64,000 nt of DNA from Desulfuromonadales bacterium (GTDB taxonomy: Bacteria; Desulfobacterota; Desulfuromonadia; Desulfuromonadales; Geopsychrobacteraceae): the NCBI GenBank assembly GCA_019429255.1, contig JAHYIY010000003.1, forward strand, positions 81,656 through 145,655, in the 5' to 3' direction. The stretch's first letter is position 1. The number at the start of each line of letters is the position of its first letter. Under the pieces are notes generated by a model, which saw only the letters and a list, made by a program, of their open reading frames with translations, was not told the origin of the DNA and made no database searches. Positions 9,509 through 17,522 of the stretch are shown here, in pieces. A program made the position numbers and the translations under genes.

Positions 9509-12064
9509 TCAAGTTGTTTCTTCGGCCAAAGGGATGGGGTCGGAGCTTAAGGGGATGATGATCTGAACGCGGGTACCCTGTAGCAGCTTACTATCGATCT
9601 GGATATCGCCGCCATGCTCGGTGATAATATTGTGACAAATCGACAGACCCAGTCCAGTGCCATGCCCTTTCGTCGTAAAAAAAGGTTCAAACACCAGGGG
9701 CAACTGGTCAGCAGAGATTCCTTCGCCATTATCGGCAATGGTGATCATGATATTGTCGTCATGGAGTTCAGCACGGATCGTCAGCACGCCCCCTCCGGGC
9801 ATGGCATCCAGGGCATTGTTGACCAGATTGAGGATCACCTGCTTAATCCGGTCGGCATCTAACAACAGATCAGGCAAATTGCCGGCAATATGTTCATCAA
9901 TTGTGACCTGCTGACGCTGACACTGGTTGCGTAGCAAAAAAATGGAATCACGCAACACCCCATCTATGCGCCCATCATGCAGTTTAGGGGGTTTGGCGGC
10001 AGAAAATCGCAGCATCTGTGACACCAGCGATTCGAGGCGCTCAATTTCTTCGAGAGCGCGACGGATCAGCAACTGATCGGCTTGCTGGCCAAGCAGGCGA
10101 TCATGCAATTCGTCGAGCAGCAAACTGACGCCTGTCAGCGGATTACGCACCTCATGAGCAATGCCTGCTGACATGCGCCCCAGGGATGCCAAACGATCCA
10201 TGCGCGCCATCTGATGGCGCATGTTCACCCGCTCCGTGAGATCCTCTATGGTCAACAGCCACCCATCTTCCTGGCGAAAGCTCAAAGGAAAAAGTGCCAG
10301 TCGATAAGTCAGCTTACGACCATGACGCTCAACCGGTACATAAAGCGGACGGGAGTTTATGCTGCTGCAATCACGGTTATTAAACCAGCCTTCAAGTACA
10401 TGTTTAAATTCCGGCCAGTCACGCAACAGCTGTTGCCAGTGCGGTTCGCCGGTCGGTCGCGGCATATCGAGAATACGACAGGCCGGACCATTGGCTGATG
10501 TTACCCGCTCCTCTGAATCAAAGGTGATGAGGCCGGTTTCAATATTTTCAAACAAGGTGTTTTTAAAATTCCGTTCCGAGATGATTTCTTTACGGGAACG
10601 GCGCAAGGCTTGCATCGTGCGCAGAAGTCGTTCTCGCCGCCGACTTAATTCTTCTACCATCTGATTAAAGGAATTCGCCAATTCACCAACTTCATCATTG
10701 GATTTGACATCCACTTTTACCCGCAACTCCTTACCACTGGTCATTTTGCGTGTGCCATCGGTCAGTAATTTGATCGGGCGGGCAATGTTATTGGAAAGGA
10801 GATAGGCAACAAAAGCAACAAACATGACGGTAACCGAAATAACCAGCCAGGACTGCATCAAGTAGTTATTGATTTCATTTTGAATCAGCAGGGCGGTCGA
10901 AGTGGCGGGCAAATGAAACAGATCGATTTCAGCACCGATAGTGACACCGCCGAACACACCAGATTGCTGATAAACACCGTTACGATAGAGGATCGGTGCG
11001 TAGGCCATGATCTTGTGTGACCCACCTACGTTGATGGTTGACAACACACCTGACTCGCCGCGTCGAACCAACTCGGCAACCTTGGGATAATTTGGATGGA
11101 CAAAAGCGGCGGTCAGTAAATTGAAAGGAATTCTGCCGGCGTCAATGACGTCCTGAGGTGTATCGACAGTATAAGCGGATACCAGTTCACCAGTGACATC
11201 AAAGCCACGAAGATTCCAGAATTTAGGATGGGTAATCATCCACCCTTCATCATCAAACATGAATGCGTAATTTCCACTTTCATAGGACGGGAACACCGCA
11301 TCCTGATCATCTATCGGGGAGATGTGCTGAGTGAAGGTCATCAGGTGACGATGATCAAGGGATAGAACTACTACCCCCTGCCATTCTCCCTGGCTGTAGA
11401 CCGGAGTAGCAAAACGGATAACCCCAACGTATTTTTTGCCTTCTATCGCCTCAAGGGGATCAGCTGCACCCTGCAGTTGCTCATCGCGGGAAACATGCCA
11501 ACCGGTAAGGTGGGTCGTCCAGATTTGACCAGGGAGAAGACGCGCTGCCTGCAGAAAATAATCTTCCCCAGGATATGTGGTTTGGTTACGATCGGTAATA
11601 ACTCTTAATCGTTCACTGGGAAATCCGTTAACAATTCTGACCCGCTCCTGGCCAGTTGGATCGATAAAGGCCAGCTCACTGTAAAGTGGAATATTTTCAC
11701 GAATTTCTATTGGATTACTGTTACTGCCACCACGATACCAGATCTCACGTTGGTGATTATTACCAAATTTCTGATAATTCTCCTGATCAGGGGTCAAGAG
11801 TGCCAGATCAAGAAGATTCCCTTCGATTTGCTGGAGAAAAACAGTTACCTGGTCGGCAACCATCTGGGTTCTTTTTTCCAGCGCTTTGGTCGCCTGCGTG
11901 TCGAGGGTTTCGGTGGTACGCTGACGTAGTAAATCTTCAACCAGGCGCAAGCTGTGGTGTGAATTGAATAAGAGCAATATCAGCGGCACCAGTGCTAATA
12001 GCAGCAGGGCACCCAGCACCTTGGAATGAAGTTTTATTTTTAGCATGTTGAGAATATAAACCAA
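9509..12064 (-). CDS. Membrane sensor histidine kinase (sensor-HAMP-PAS-HisKA-HATPase)
   Basis: A transmembrane helix (about 12-32) leads into a large periplasmic sensor region (about 35-400) resembling a double-Cache fold, then a second helix (about 405-425), HAMP (about 427-475), a PAS-like domain (about 505-615), and HisKA with phospho-His near 637 ('GIAHEVRNPLTG'). The ATPase domain follows, with N box 'NLVNNALDAMPGGG', 'DNGEGI' and 'GTGLGLSI'. The longest frame starts with TTG at 12064; an ATG at 12046 gives 845 residues. Neither has a clear ribosome site. It is presumed partner of the adjacent sigma54 regulator. The signal is unknown; the double-Cache fold suggests a small organic ligand. 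Confidence 0.92.
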   Translation of the reverse strand: MVYILNMLKIKLHSKVLGALLLLALVPLILLLFNSHHSLRLVEDLLRQRTTETLDTQATKALEKRTQMVADQVTVFLQQIEGNLLDLALLTPDQENYQKFGNNHQREIWYRGGSNSNPIEIRENIPLYSELAFIDPTGQERVRIVNGFPSERLRVITDRNQTTYPGEDYFLQAARLLPGQIWTTHLTGWHVSRDEQLQGAADPLEAIEGKKYVGVIRFATPVYSQGEWQGVVVLSLDHRHLMTFTQHISPIDDQDAVFPSYESGNYAFMFDDEGWMITHPKFWNLRGFDVTGELVSAYTVDTPQDVIDAGRIPFNLLTAAFVHPNYPKVAELVRRGESGVLSTINVGGSHKIMAYAPILYRNGVYQQSGVFGGVTIGAEIDLFHLPATSTALLIQNEINNYLMQSWLVISVTVMFVAFVAYLLSNNIARPIKLLTDGTRKMTSGKELRVKVDVKSNDEVGELANSFNQMVEELSRRRERLLRTMQALRRSRKEIISERNFKNTLFENIETGLITFDSEERVTSANGPACRILDMPRPTGEPHWQQLLRDWPEFKHVLEGWFNNRDCSSINSRPLYVPVERHGRKLTYRLALFPLSFRQEDGWLLTIEDLTERVNMRHQMARMDRLASLGRMSAGIAHEVRNPLTGVSLLLDELHDRLLGQQADQLLIRRALEEIERLESLVSQMLRFSAAKPPKLHDGRIDGVLRDSIFLLRNQCQRQQVTIDEHIAGNLPDLLLDADRIKQVILNLVNNALDAMPGGGVLTIRAELHDDNIMITIADNGEGISADQLPLVFEPFFTTKGHGTGLGLSICHNIITEHGGDIQIDSKLLQGTRVQIIIPLSSDPIPLAEETT

Positions 12065-12137
12065 AAATCAGACCGGCAGACAATTACCACGATCAGCTAA
12101 GCACGGACGCGATAGGAGGATGGCTGTGCAGCGACAG

Positions 12138-13106
12138 TTATTTGCAGCGGGAAACAACGTAATCAGCCAATTGAAACAGCGCCTGCCGGGTCTGTGAATC
12201 GGGAAATATTTCCAGCAAATCTTTGGCCCGTTCAATCCGTTGCAACGCTTTGTTGCGCGTATAGGCAATCCCCCCCTTTTCTTCGATCAGGCGGCAGACA
12301 TAATCGAGATCAACAGGTGCCAGTTGTTCCGCCTCAACAATCCGTGAAATTTCCGAACGTTCCGTTGACAAACAACTGTTATAGGCATGGATCAAAGGCA
12401 GAGTCATTTTGCCTTCAAACAGGTCATGTCCCCTCTCTTTGCCGAATTCTTGCTGATCTGCGACATAATCAAGGGCGTCATCCATGAGCTGAAATGCCGT
12501 ACCAATTTCCAGCCCGAATTCACGCAAGGCGGCTTCTTTTTCAGGTTCAACCCCCGCAAGAACCGCTCCCACCTGACAGGATGCAGCAATCAGGATCGCC
12601 GTTTTGTCGCGTACGACCTGCAGATAGCGGGTCTCATCAACGTCGAGATCACAGGTGTTGATAAGCTGCAGAATTTCCCCTTCCGCCAGTTGCGTTGTGG
12701 TATCGGCAAGAAGCTTTAAAATACGCAGGCTGTTGGAGCCAACCATCACAGAAAAGGATTTTGCAAAGAGAAAATCACCAACCAGCACAGAAGCCTGATT
12801 GCCCCAGACGGAGTTTGCAGAACGGTTGCCTCGACGCAAGTTAGCGCTGTCGACGACATCATCATGAAGCAAGGTTGCGGTGTGAATAAACTCCACCACC
12901 CCGGCAAGATCAATGTGTTTATCTCCCTGATAGCCGCACAAACGGGCACTCAACAGCAGCAGCATCGGCCGCAATCGCTTGCCGCCACTCGACAAAACGT
13001 ACTGTCCGACCTGGCCGATCAACTCAACATCAGAAGTCAGGTGGTTTTTGATCTGCTCTTCAACCGCCTGCATCTCATCTTTAATCAGAGCTATAACTGT
13101 ATCCAT
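12138..13106 (-). CDS. Polyprenyl diphosphate synthase (octaprenyl/nonaprenyl type)
   Basis: A 322-residue trans-prenyltransferase with both Asp-rich metal motifs: 'HDDVVD' (D82, D83, D86) and 'LMDDALDY' (about 208-215). It also has the conserved 'GGKRLRPMLLLLSARL' block at 41-56. The small residues before the first motif fit long-chain quinone side-chain synthases (IspB-like) rather than farnesyl synthase. It would supply the tail of menaquinone. The ribosome site before the ATG at 13106 is weak. The neighbouring sensor kinase starts 73 bases downstream on the same strand, probably an independent unit. The 5' flank holds repeat B1. Confidence 0.93.
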   Translation of the reverse strand: MDTVIALIKDEMQAVEEQIKNHLTSDVELIGQVGQYVLSSGGKRLRPMLLLLSARLCGYQGDKHIDLAGVVEFIHTATLLHDDVVDSANLRRGNRSANSVWGNQASVLVGDFLFAKSFSVMVGSNSLRILKLLADTTTQLAEGEILQLINTCDLDVDETRYLQVVRDKTAILIAASCQVGAVLAGVEPEKEAALREFGLEIGTAFQLMDDALDYVADQQEFGKERGHDLFEGKMTLPLIHAYNSCLSTERSEISRIVEAEQLAPVDLDYVCRLIEEKGGIAYTRNKALQRIERAKDLLEIFPDSQTRQALFQLADYVVSRCK

Positions 13107-13170
13107 AGTTTCTTGTCTTTCCGGAACCTAAGCTATGCCAGGCGGCACAAAAAAAAGAGGTCAGTTAAAA

Positions 13171-13340
13171 CCTGATGCCCTCGCAAAAAGCATCAGGTTG
13201 GATGGCTAAGCTCAAAGCGCCAACTGCAAGGCGCGCGATTATTGAGCAATGAGACGTACTTACCTGCGTCGCAGCAGTGAGAAGATGGCGACTGTTTTTA
13301 GACTGGCGCAGCAGTTGGTGAGTTGTTGCGCCGCCGGCAA
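13171..13340 (+). repeat. Intergenic repeat family B, copy B1
   Basis: About 170 bp, matched at roughly four of five positions by the reverse complement of 18722-18892. It starts with a hairpin (arms 'CCTGATGC' and 'GCATCAGG') and ends with another that pairs GGCGCA with TGCGCC. Shared blocks include 'GGTTGGATGGCT', 'CTGCAAGGCGCGC', 'GTACTTACCTGC' and 'GACTGGCGCAGCAGT'. It lies between the polyprenyl synthase and HTH-protein genes and carries no convincing ORF. Confidence 0.8.
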
Positions 13341-13380
13341 AACTTCGGCATTCTAAAAAGGACCCCTGACAAAGTCAAAT

Positions 13381-14319
13381 TCATTTGTCCAGGGCAGGTT
13401 CCAGCAGCGGATCTTCTCCAGTTGCCATCGGAACAAAACGAAAACGAACATTATCCCAGCGATAAGAACCTGAATGCCAGATCTGCTCAACCAGATACCA
13501 TTCATCATCGAGCTCTGATGTGGTTTCTGTCAACTCGGAAAAAATAAGAATCTCCATGTCATCGATCACATAGTTGGCGTTGGTATCGGCCCAGTGAAAT
13601 GGTCTGATACGAGTATGTTGATCTGCTGTTACCGGCAAGACAGACTGCTTACCATCAGGGTTGGCAATCATTTCACCGCTGATGGTTATTTTCTTTTCTA
13701 ATGATTCATCGTTCGGTACACCAAGGCGGTAGTAAAGGTGCAGAGGGGTTTGGGGATTGCGGAAAATCCATCTGGCAACGCCGCTCGCCGGATCGACACT
13801 GGAAGCCTCAGGTTCAGAAGAAATAAATTCCCAGCCTGGTGGAAACTCCTCTTTAAGAATCATGCCCTTTAAGGGGGTATCAGCTGAAAGAACAACTTGA
13901 ACCAGCAGTTCATGCCCTGGTGCTACATGAAGCGGGAGAAGTCTCTGGGCCTGCAGCTTAGGATCAAAGGGTGGACTTTGTGGCATAAAATATAACCAGG
14001 CAAGCAGCAGGATCGCAACAAGGATTAACCCAAGCGGCAAAAATTTGATGATTGTCATCCTGGTAGGTTGATGTTCTTGTTCCGGTTGATCCTGCACCTC
14101 TTTTTTGAGGATTTCCTCAAGGTCAACTTCAAGTGCCTCTGCCAGCTTCACGGCATTATCGCGTCTGATGGTGGGATAACGGTTGTTTTCCCAACGTGAA
14201 ACAGTATCGGTGGTAACCCCGACTACCTTGGATACATACAATTGTGTCAGGCGTTTTTCTTCGCGGATACGTCGTAATGATGTACCGTCAACTGCGACCG
14301 ATGATGAATCTAATAAATT
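13381..14319 (-). CDS. Membrane-anchored XRE-type HTH protein with EF-hand-like loop
   Basis: Residues about 12-65 form a Cro/C1-type helix-turn-helix ('LTQLYVSKVVGVTTDTVSRWENNRYP'). A charged linker leads to one transmembrane helix (about 92-112), then an extracytoplasmic beta-rich part of about 200 residues. Near 243-254 the segment 'DTNANYVIDDME' has the D-x-N-x-N-x-x-I-D-x-x-E spacing of a calcium EF-hand or dockerin loop. The architecture suggests a regulator responding to an external signal, but I do not recognise a named family. The start is uncertain: the ATG at 14319 has AAGGA unusually far upstream, and a TTG at 14352 has none. Confidence 0.75.
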   Translation of the reverse strand, partial: NLLDSSSVAVDGTSLRRIREEKRLTQLYVSKVVGVTTDTVSRWENNRYPTIRRDNAVKLAEALEVDLEEILKKEVQDQPEQEHQPTRMTIIKFLPLGLILVAILLLAWLYFMPQSPPFDPKLQAQRLLPLHVAPGHELLVQVVLSADTPLKGMILKEEFPPGWEFISSEPEASSVDPASGVARWIFRNPQTPLHLYYRLGVPNDESLEKKITISGEMIANPDGKQSVLPVTADQHTRIRPFHWADTNANYVIDDMEILIFSELTETTSELDDEWYLVEQIWHSGSYRWDNVRFRFVPMATGEDPLLEPALDK

Positions 14320-14474
14320 CATAGCGTATTTAACCGCTTCCTTCTTGCTCAATCAGCGGAGTCTAACAGAATCCCAGTGTTACTATAACCCACTGAAGTC
14401 ATTTGATTTACTACCTGAAGATGATCACAACCAGGACTTAAATTATTTTACTATAATTATTTTTATTTTTTTAG

Positions 14475-14502
14475 TTGAAATTAATTGTTTAACGTTTATA
14501 AT
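14475..14502 (+). promoter_or_regulatory. Strong sigma70 promoter in front of a short terminator-ended unit
   Basis: TTGAAA (14475-14480) and a perfect TATAAT (14497-14502) are 16 bases apart. The 50 bases upstream are almost entirely A and T, like an UP element. No gene on the plus strand follows; the nearest downstream feature is a terminator hairpin 30 bases away. Confidence 0.6.
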
Positions 14503-14508
14503 AACAAC

Positions 14509-14567
14509 CAGGAACAAATAAAAAACTGCTTAGCCCCGCGTTCCCCCTCCTGGCGCGGGGCATTTTT
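14509..14567 (+). ncRNA. Candidate small RNA with C-rich terminator loop
   Basis: A strong promoter (14475-14502) is followed by about 25 A-rich bases, then a GC hairpin (arms GCCCCGCG at 14533-14540 and CGCGGGGC at 14554-14561), then a T-run. The predicted transcript is about 60 nt. The 13-base loop contains CCCCCTCC, complementary to Shine-Dalgarno GGAGG, as in sRNAs that mask ribosome sites through C-rich loops. The single-stranded A-rich part could suit Hfq, whose gene is in this window. It contains no ORF with a ribosome site. The hairpin could instead be only the terminator of the convergent pyrophosphatase gene. Confidence 0.4.
14533..14567. terminator. Bidirectional rho-independent terminator
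   Basis: An 8-bp all-GC stem with a 13-base loop. On the plus strand it is followed by ATTTTTTG; on the minus strand by TAAGCAG and then six T. It lies 14 bases past the stop of the minus-strand pyrophosphatase gene and also ends the predicted plus-strand small RNA. Confidence 0.75.
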
Positions 14568-14580
14568 TGCCCAGTACCAC

Positions 14581-16236
14581 CTACAACCCCTTAAATACCT
14601 TCATTAAATGCGGAACAAGCTGTTTTTTCCGCGACATTACCCCCTTGAGGCGGTAAAGATTGTCTGCTTCCTGAGGATAGCCAATAACATAGGGCAATTC
14701 ACTGGGGCCGCAAGTCAGCAGACAACTTGTCTCCATAACAATATCAGTAATCAGCAATGCAGCCAGTTCATATCCTTTTTCCGCACGAATAGCCGCCAAC
14801 TCGCTGGCCAGCTCCTGCTGGCGTGCATAGAAGGTATGAAAATTGACCACTTCCACCTGTCCCAGACCAAGCAAATAATTGCCGGCGGCATATTCCTTGA
14901 AATCGGTAAAAATCAGTTTGCGCGCCGGAGCACCACTGGCCATCAAACTACCAGCGGCAAACAGTCTGGCACCAAAGTCGGTATGTTCAAGACCGGACAA
15001 GTTTTCAAGCCAGGGAACCAGTTGACGATCGACTTCTGTGGTGGTTGGCGATTTCAAAATCAGGGTGTCGGATAACAGACCGGCCAGAAGCAGACCGGCA
15101 ATTGAAGGATCAGGGGTCAGACCCGCCTGCTGATAAAGGGTTGCTACCAGCGAACAGGTACTGCCAAGGGGCTGATTGATAAAGCGGATTGGTTGATCCG
15201 TATGGAAGTTCCCGAGGCGATGGTGATCTATTACTTCAAGAATGTCCACCTTGTCAGCGCCTGGCACAGCTTGTGACAATTCATTATGATCGACAAGGAT
15301 TAATTTTACCGGTGAACTTTTAATCAGATGACTCTTGGTTGCGACACCAACGATCTTTTTATCACCGGCACAGACGATGGCACCTGACTGTTTGCCGTGC
15401 ATCAGCTTAACTCGTAATTCATCAAGCAGATCATCGGGCCTGACCGTAATAAAATCGGGATCTGCCAACTCCTTAACTGGTGTCGCCATCCGCGTCAGCC
15501 AAACTGAGTTGGCCGTGTCATAATCACTGACCAGGATAGATACCTGATTGTCCCGGGCCAGCGCAATCAGTTCAGCATCAATCGCTCCTCCCCCGCTGAC
15601 AATTAACAATCGCACGCCGGCCTCAATAGCCCGGCGTTGTATACCAGGACGATCAGCGGTTATCAACACCGCTCGTGATGGATCCATTTCCCTGACCCAG
15701 CAATCAAAACTGGATTCACGTCTGGCACCAACGTAGAGGTTAAGATCTTCAACCACATCAGCAGCGACAAGATTGACCTCAACAGCGCTGAGACAACGCT
15801 GAATGGAACGTAAAGAGACCTTGATCCTCCGCATTTTGTCTGGATCTGTCGGCACCAGAAAAAATTCTGTGGCACGCTTCAGGAGCAGCAACCCTTGTGC
15901 TGTGCCCGCGTCATCGATCACCGGCAACATACGAATATGATGTTGATGATAGAGTTCAATAGCTCGCGACATCGGTTCATCCTGGTGAATAGTAATAGCC
16001 TTTTCCGTCACCACGTCCTTGATACGGGGATGAACATCGGACAACAGAATCGGCACATCAATCGCCAGCTCATCCAGAACGAACTGTGTCTGCTGATTGA
16101 TATTTCCGGCGCGCGCCGCCTGCACGCCTGAAATTCCCTGGCTACGTCGCAATTGAGCGTAAGCCAGGGCACTGCAGATGGAATCAGTATCAGGATTACG
16201 GTGACCAACGACATAAATAACTGAATTTGTTTTCAT
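14581..16236 (-). CDS. Family II (DHH) Mn-dependent inorganic pyrophosphatase with CBS-DRTGG-CBS insert
   Basis: 551 residues. The catalytic domain begins with 'GHRNPDTDSI' (11-20) and resumes after an insert with 'VDHNE' (about 314) and 'DHHRLG' (about 337), then the DHHA2 domain. The insert holds a CBS motif (about 68-130), a DRTGG domain (about 150-245) and a second CBS motif (about 250-305). In this subfamily adenine nucleotides bind CBS and diadenosine polyphosphates can activate, so hydrolysis of PPi follows energy state. The ribosome site before the ATG is weak. With the PPi-type phosphofructokinase 6 kb away, it suggests PPi levels matter in this organism. A small membrane ORF lies just upstream. 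Confidence 0.93.
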   Translation of the reverse strand: MKTNSVIYVVGHRNPDTDSICSALAYAQLRRSQGISGVQAARAGNINQQTQFVLDELAIDVPILLSDVHPRIKDVVTEKAITIHQDEPMSRAIELYHQHHIRMLPVIDDAGTAQGLLLLKRATEFFLVPTDPDKMRRIKVSLRSIQRCLSAVEVNLVAADVVEDLNLYVGARRESSFDCWVREMDPSRAVLITADRPGIQRRAIEAGVRLLIVSGGGAIDAELIALARDNQVSILVSDYDTANSVWLTRMATPVKELADPDFITVRPDDLLDELRVKLMHGKQSGAIVCAGDKKIVGVATKSHLIKSSPVKLILVDHNELSQAVPGADKVDILEVIDHHRLGNFHTDQPIRFINQPLGSTCSLVATLYQQAGLTPDPSIAGLLLAGLLSDTLILKSPTTTEVDRQLVPWLENLSGLEHTDFGARLFAAGSLMASGAPARKLIFTDFKEYAAGNYLLGLGQVEVVNFHTFYARQQELASELAAIRAEKGYELAALLITDIVMETSCLLTCGPSELPYVIGYPQEADNLYRLKGVMSRKKQLVPHLMKVFKGL

Positions 16237-16260
16237 AAAAAATCCACACCATAAAAGGGC

Positions 16261-16416
16261 TCATTCGCTGCGCAATTCACCGTACAAGTCGCCAACCCCT
16301 GCTGATTTGTTGATATATCCCTGTTGTAGACGCACTTCACTATCAAAACCGGTAAAAACATCATTATTACGACTCGTAGCAAATCCATAAAACAAGAACA
16401 AAACGATGATCAACAC
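16261..16416 (-). CDS. Putative small membrane protein, start uncertain (possible homopolymer frameshift)
   Basis: An uninterrupted minus-strand frame from GTG 16416 encodes 51 residues: a hydrophobic helix ('VLIIVLFLFYGFA'), then a polar tail with 'FTGFDSEVRLQQGYINKS' and 'GVGDLYGELRSE'. The sequence looks protein-like in charge pattern and codon use. An ATG-GTG at 16442-16437 followed by six A lies one base out of frame; a seventh A would give a normal start and complete the helix. So this may be a sequencing error, slippage on the A-run, or a recent mutation. It ends 24 bases before the pyrophosphatase start and could share its transcript. I do not recognise the family. Confidence 0.4.
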   Translation of the reverse strand: MLIIVLFLFYGFATSRNNDVFTGFDSEVRLQQGYINKSAGVGDLYGELRSE

Positions 16417-16474
16417 GAAGTTTATTGTTATTTTTTCACCATGTAAAAATGAGATATCATTGAATTTATGACTA

Positions 16475-16502
16475 TTGACCTGAGATGAATTAATCGTCTA
16501 AT
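16475..16502 (+). promoter_or_regulatory. Predicted promoter of the arsR-type gene
   Basis: TTGACC (16475-16480) and TCTAAT (16497-16502) are spaced by 16 bases, 30 bases before the ATG at 16534. AT-rich DNA with short inverted segments follows and could include an operator for the encoded repressor, but no clean palindrome is evident. Confidence 0.4.
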
Positions 16503-16533
16503 CTATATATATTCAAAACTATAGCGGAGAATA

Positions 16534-16854
16534 ATGATGGCGCAAACACCTTCAAGTACGCCTTTTGAAAGCGAAATTGATTATGACCGAGAATCTGAGA
16601 TCCTCAAGGTTCTCGGCCATCCAATACGCCTTAAAATTGTTGCCGGACTCATTTCCCAGGCCTGCAACGTTAAAAAAATATGGGAATGCCTGGGTTTGCC
16701 GCAGGCTACTGTTTCACAGCATCTGGCATTGCTAAAAAACAAAAATATCATCATCGGTCGGCGCGAAGGTGTCGAGGTTTATTACCAGGTTACCTCACCG
16801 GAAGCGATCCGCATCGTGACCGCACTGCTGCAACATTTGCCTACAGCCAAATAA
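16534..16854 (+). CDS. ArsR/SmtB-family winged-helix regulator
   Basis: 106 residues with the full ArsR core: 'VLGHPIRLKIVAGLI' (26-40), recognition helix 'LPQATVSQHLALLKN' (55-69) and a beta wing with 'REGVEVYYQV'. Cysteines at 44 and 52 flank the helix before the recognition helix, but not in the CxCxxC arrangement of the classical arsenic sensors, so metal, thiol or sulfide sensing cannot be decided. GGAG precedes the ATG; an ATG follows immediately and could also be used. It is the only gene in its unit and ends at a strong hairpin, so it probably autoregulates and acts elsewhere. Confidence 0.88.
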   Translation: MMAQTPSSTPFESEIDYDRESEILKVLGHPIRLKIVAGLISQACNVKKIWECLGLPQATVSQHLALLKNKNIIIGRREGVEVYYQVTSPEAIRIVTALLQHLPTAK

Positions 16855-16870
16855 TCGAGCTTCATGCCGG

Positions 16871-16923
16871 CACAAAGAAAAAAACGGTCGTTCTGTAAAG
16901 ACGACCGTTTTTTTTTCTTTGTG
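16871..16923. terminator. Strong bidirectional terminator after the arsR-type gene
   Basis: The stem extends about 21 bp: outer arms CACAAAG and CTTTGTG, A-run pairing T-run, inner arms AACGGTCGT and ACGACCGTT, with a 9-base loop. Nine T follow the GC-rich part on the plus strand and seven on the minus strand. It isolates the arsR gene from the convergent tautomerase gene. Confidence 0.85.
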
Positions 16924-17122
16924 CGCAAAAAAATCTATCTGCTGATCAACGTCGCTCCAGAAAAGACAAAAGCTCGTTTCACCATCCGTGCTTTACGCTC
17001 TCCAGAGCACATAGCGCGAAGATAAAACCAGGTTTTTCTGCATTCCTTTGTCCCCTCAACGGCTCAGCCAGGGGTTTTATGCCCGAACCAATAGCCTGAG
17101 TGAAGTGAATAGCCGGGAAAAA
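16924..17122. other. Intergenic stretch without recognised features
   Basis: About 200 bases between the arsR terminator and the tautomerase gene. I see no ORF longer than about 16 codons with a ribosome site, no match to the repeat families and no clear riboswitch. 'AATAGCC' occurs twice near 17090-17113. Confidence 0.5.
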
Positions 17123-17320
17123 CTATTTACCAGAACGGATAGCCGCAACGGTCTTGCCACGAATGCCCCAATTCTCCGGGGGTATCTCTTCGATGACTAC
17201 ATGAGTGGCTTCGGGATTTTTACCTAGCACTTCTTTCAAAACAAGGGTAATCCGATCCATGAGTTCTTCTTTTTTTTCTGCGCTGATTCCTTCAACTGTA
17301 CGAACAGTAACAACCGGCAT
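17123..17320 (-). CDS. 4-oxalocrotonate tautomerase family protein
   Basis: A 65-residue protein starting Met-Pro-Val-Val, so that after Met removal the N-terminal proline is the catalytic base typical of this family. The pattern 'EGISAEKKEELMDRITLVLKEVLG' forms the long helix, followed by 'VVIEEIPPENWGIRGKT'. Its size equals one monomer of the hexameric 4-OT enzymes. It probably catalyses keto-enol tautomerisation of an unknown acid; there is no catabolic gene nearby. A strong AAGGAG lies six bases before the ATG. Confidence 0.9.
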   Translation of the reverse strand: MPVVTVRTVEGISAEKKEELMDRITLVLKEVLGKNPEATHVVIEEIPPENWGIRGKTVAAIRSGK

Positions 17321-17460
17321 GTGCTTCTCCTTTCGTTAAACGGACGCTTAAACGGTGATTATAGCGCCTGCAGTGAAAGAATCAAGGACCAAATCTCTTC
17401 AGGAGCCAACAAAACAGTCTCAGGCAGGTGGGTATTTTTGCTCCTGCGCCAGCGCAGACT

Positions 17461-17490
17461 TTGGTTTTCACCCGTGTCATCAGGTATAAT
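17461..17490 (+). promoter_or_regulatory. Predicted promoter of the small lipoprotein gene
   Basis: A perfect TATAAT (17485-17490) with TTGGTT 18 bases upstream (17461-17466), ending 32 bases before the ATG at 17523. Confidence 0.45.
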
Positions 17491-17522
17491 AAAAGTTAAA
17501 CTTCTACCTGGTGGAGCTACCA

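Noticed and set aside
13297..13318. Sigma54 -24/-12 site (TGGCGC...TTGG) within repeat B1
   Set aside because: The -12 half lacks the GC of TTGCA, both repeat copies carry it, and no gene starts downstream in the right direction.
16924..17122. Riboswitch upstream of the tautomerase
   Set aside because: The stretch is downstream of the tautomerase gene on its strand, and no known riboswitch core was recognised.
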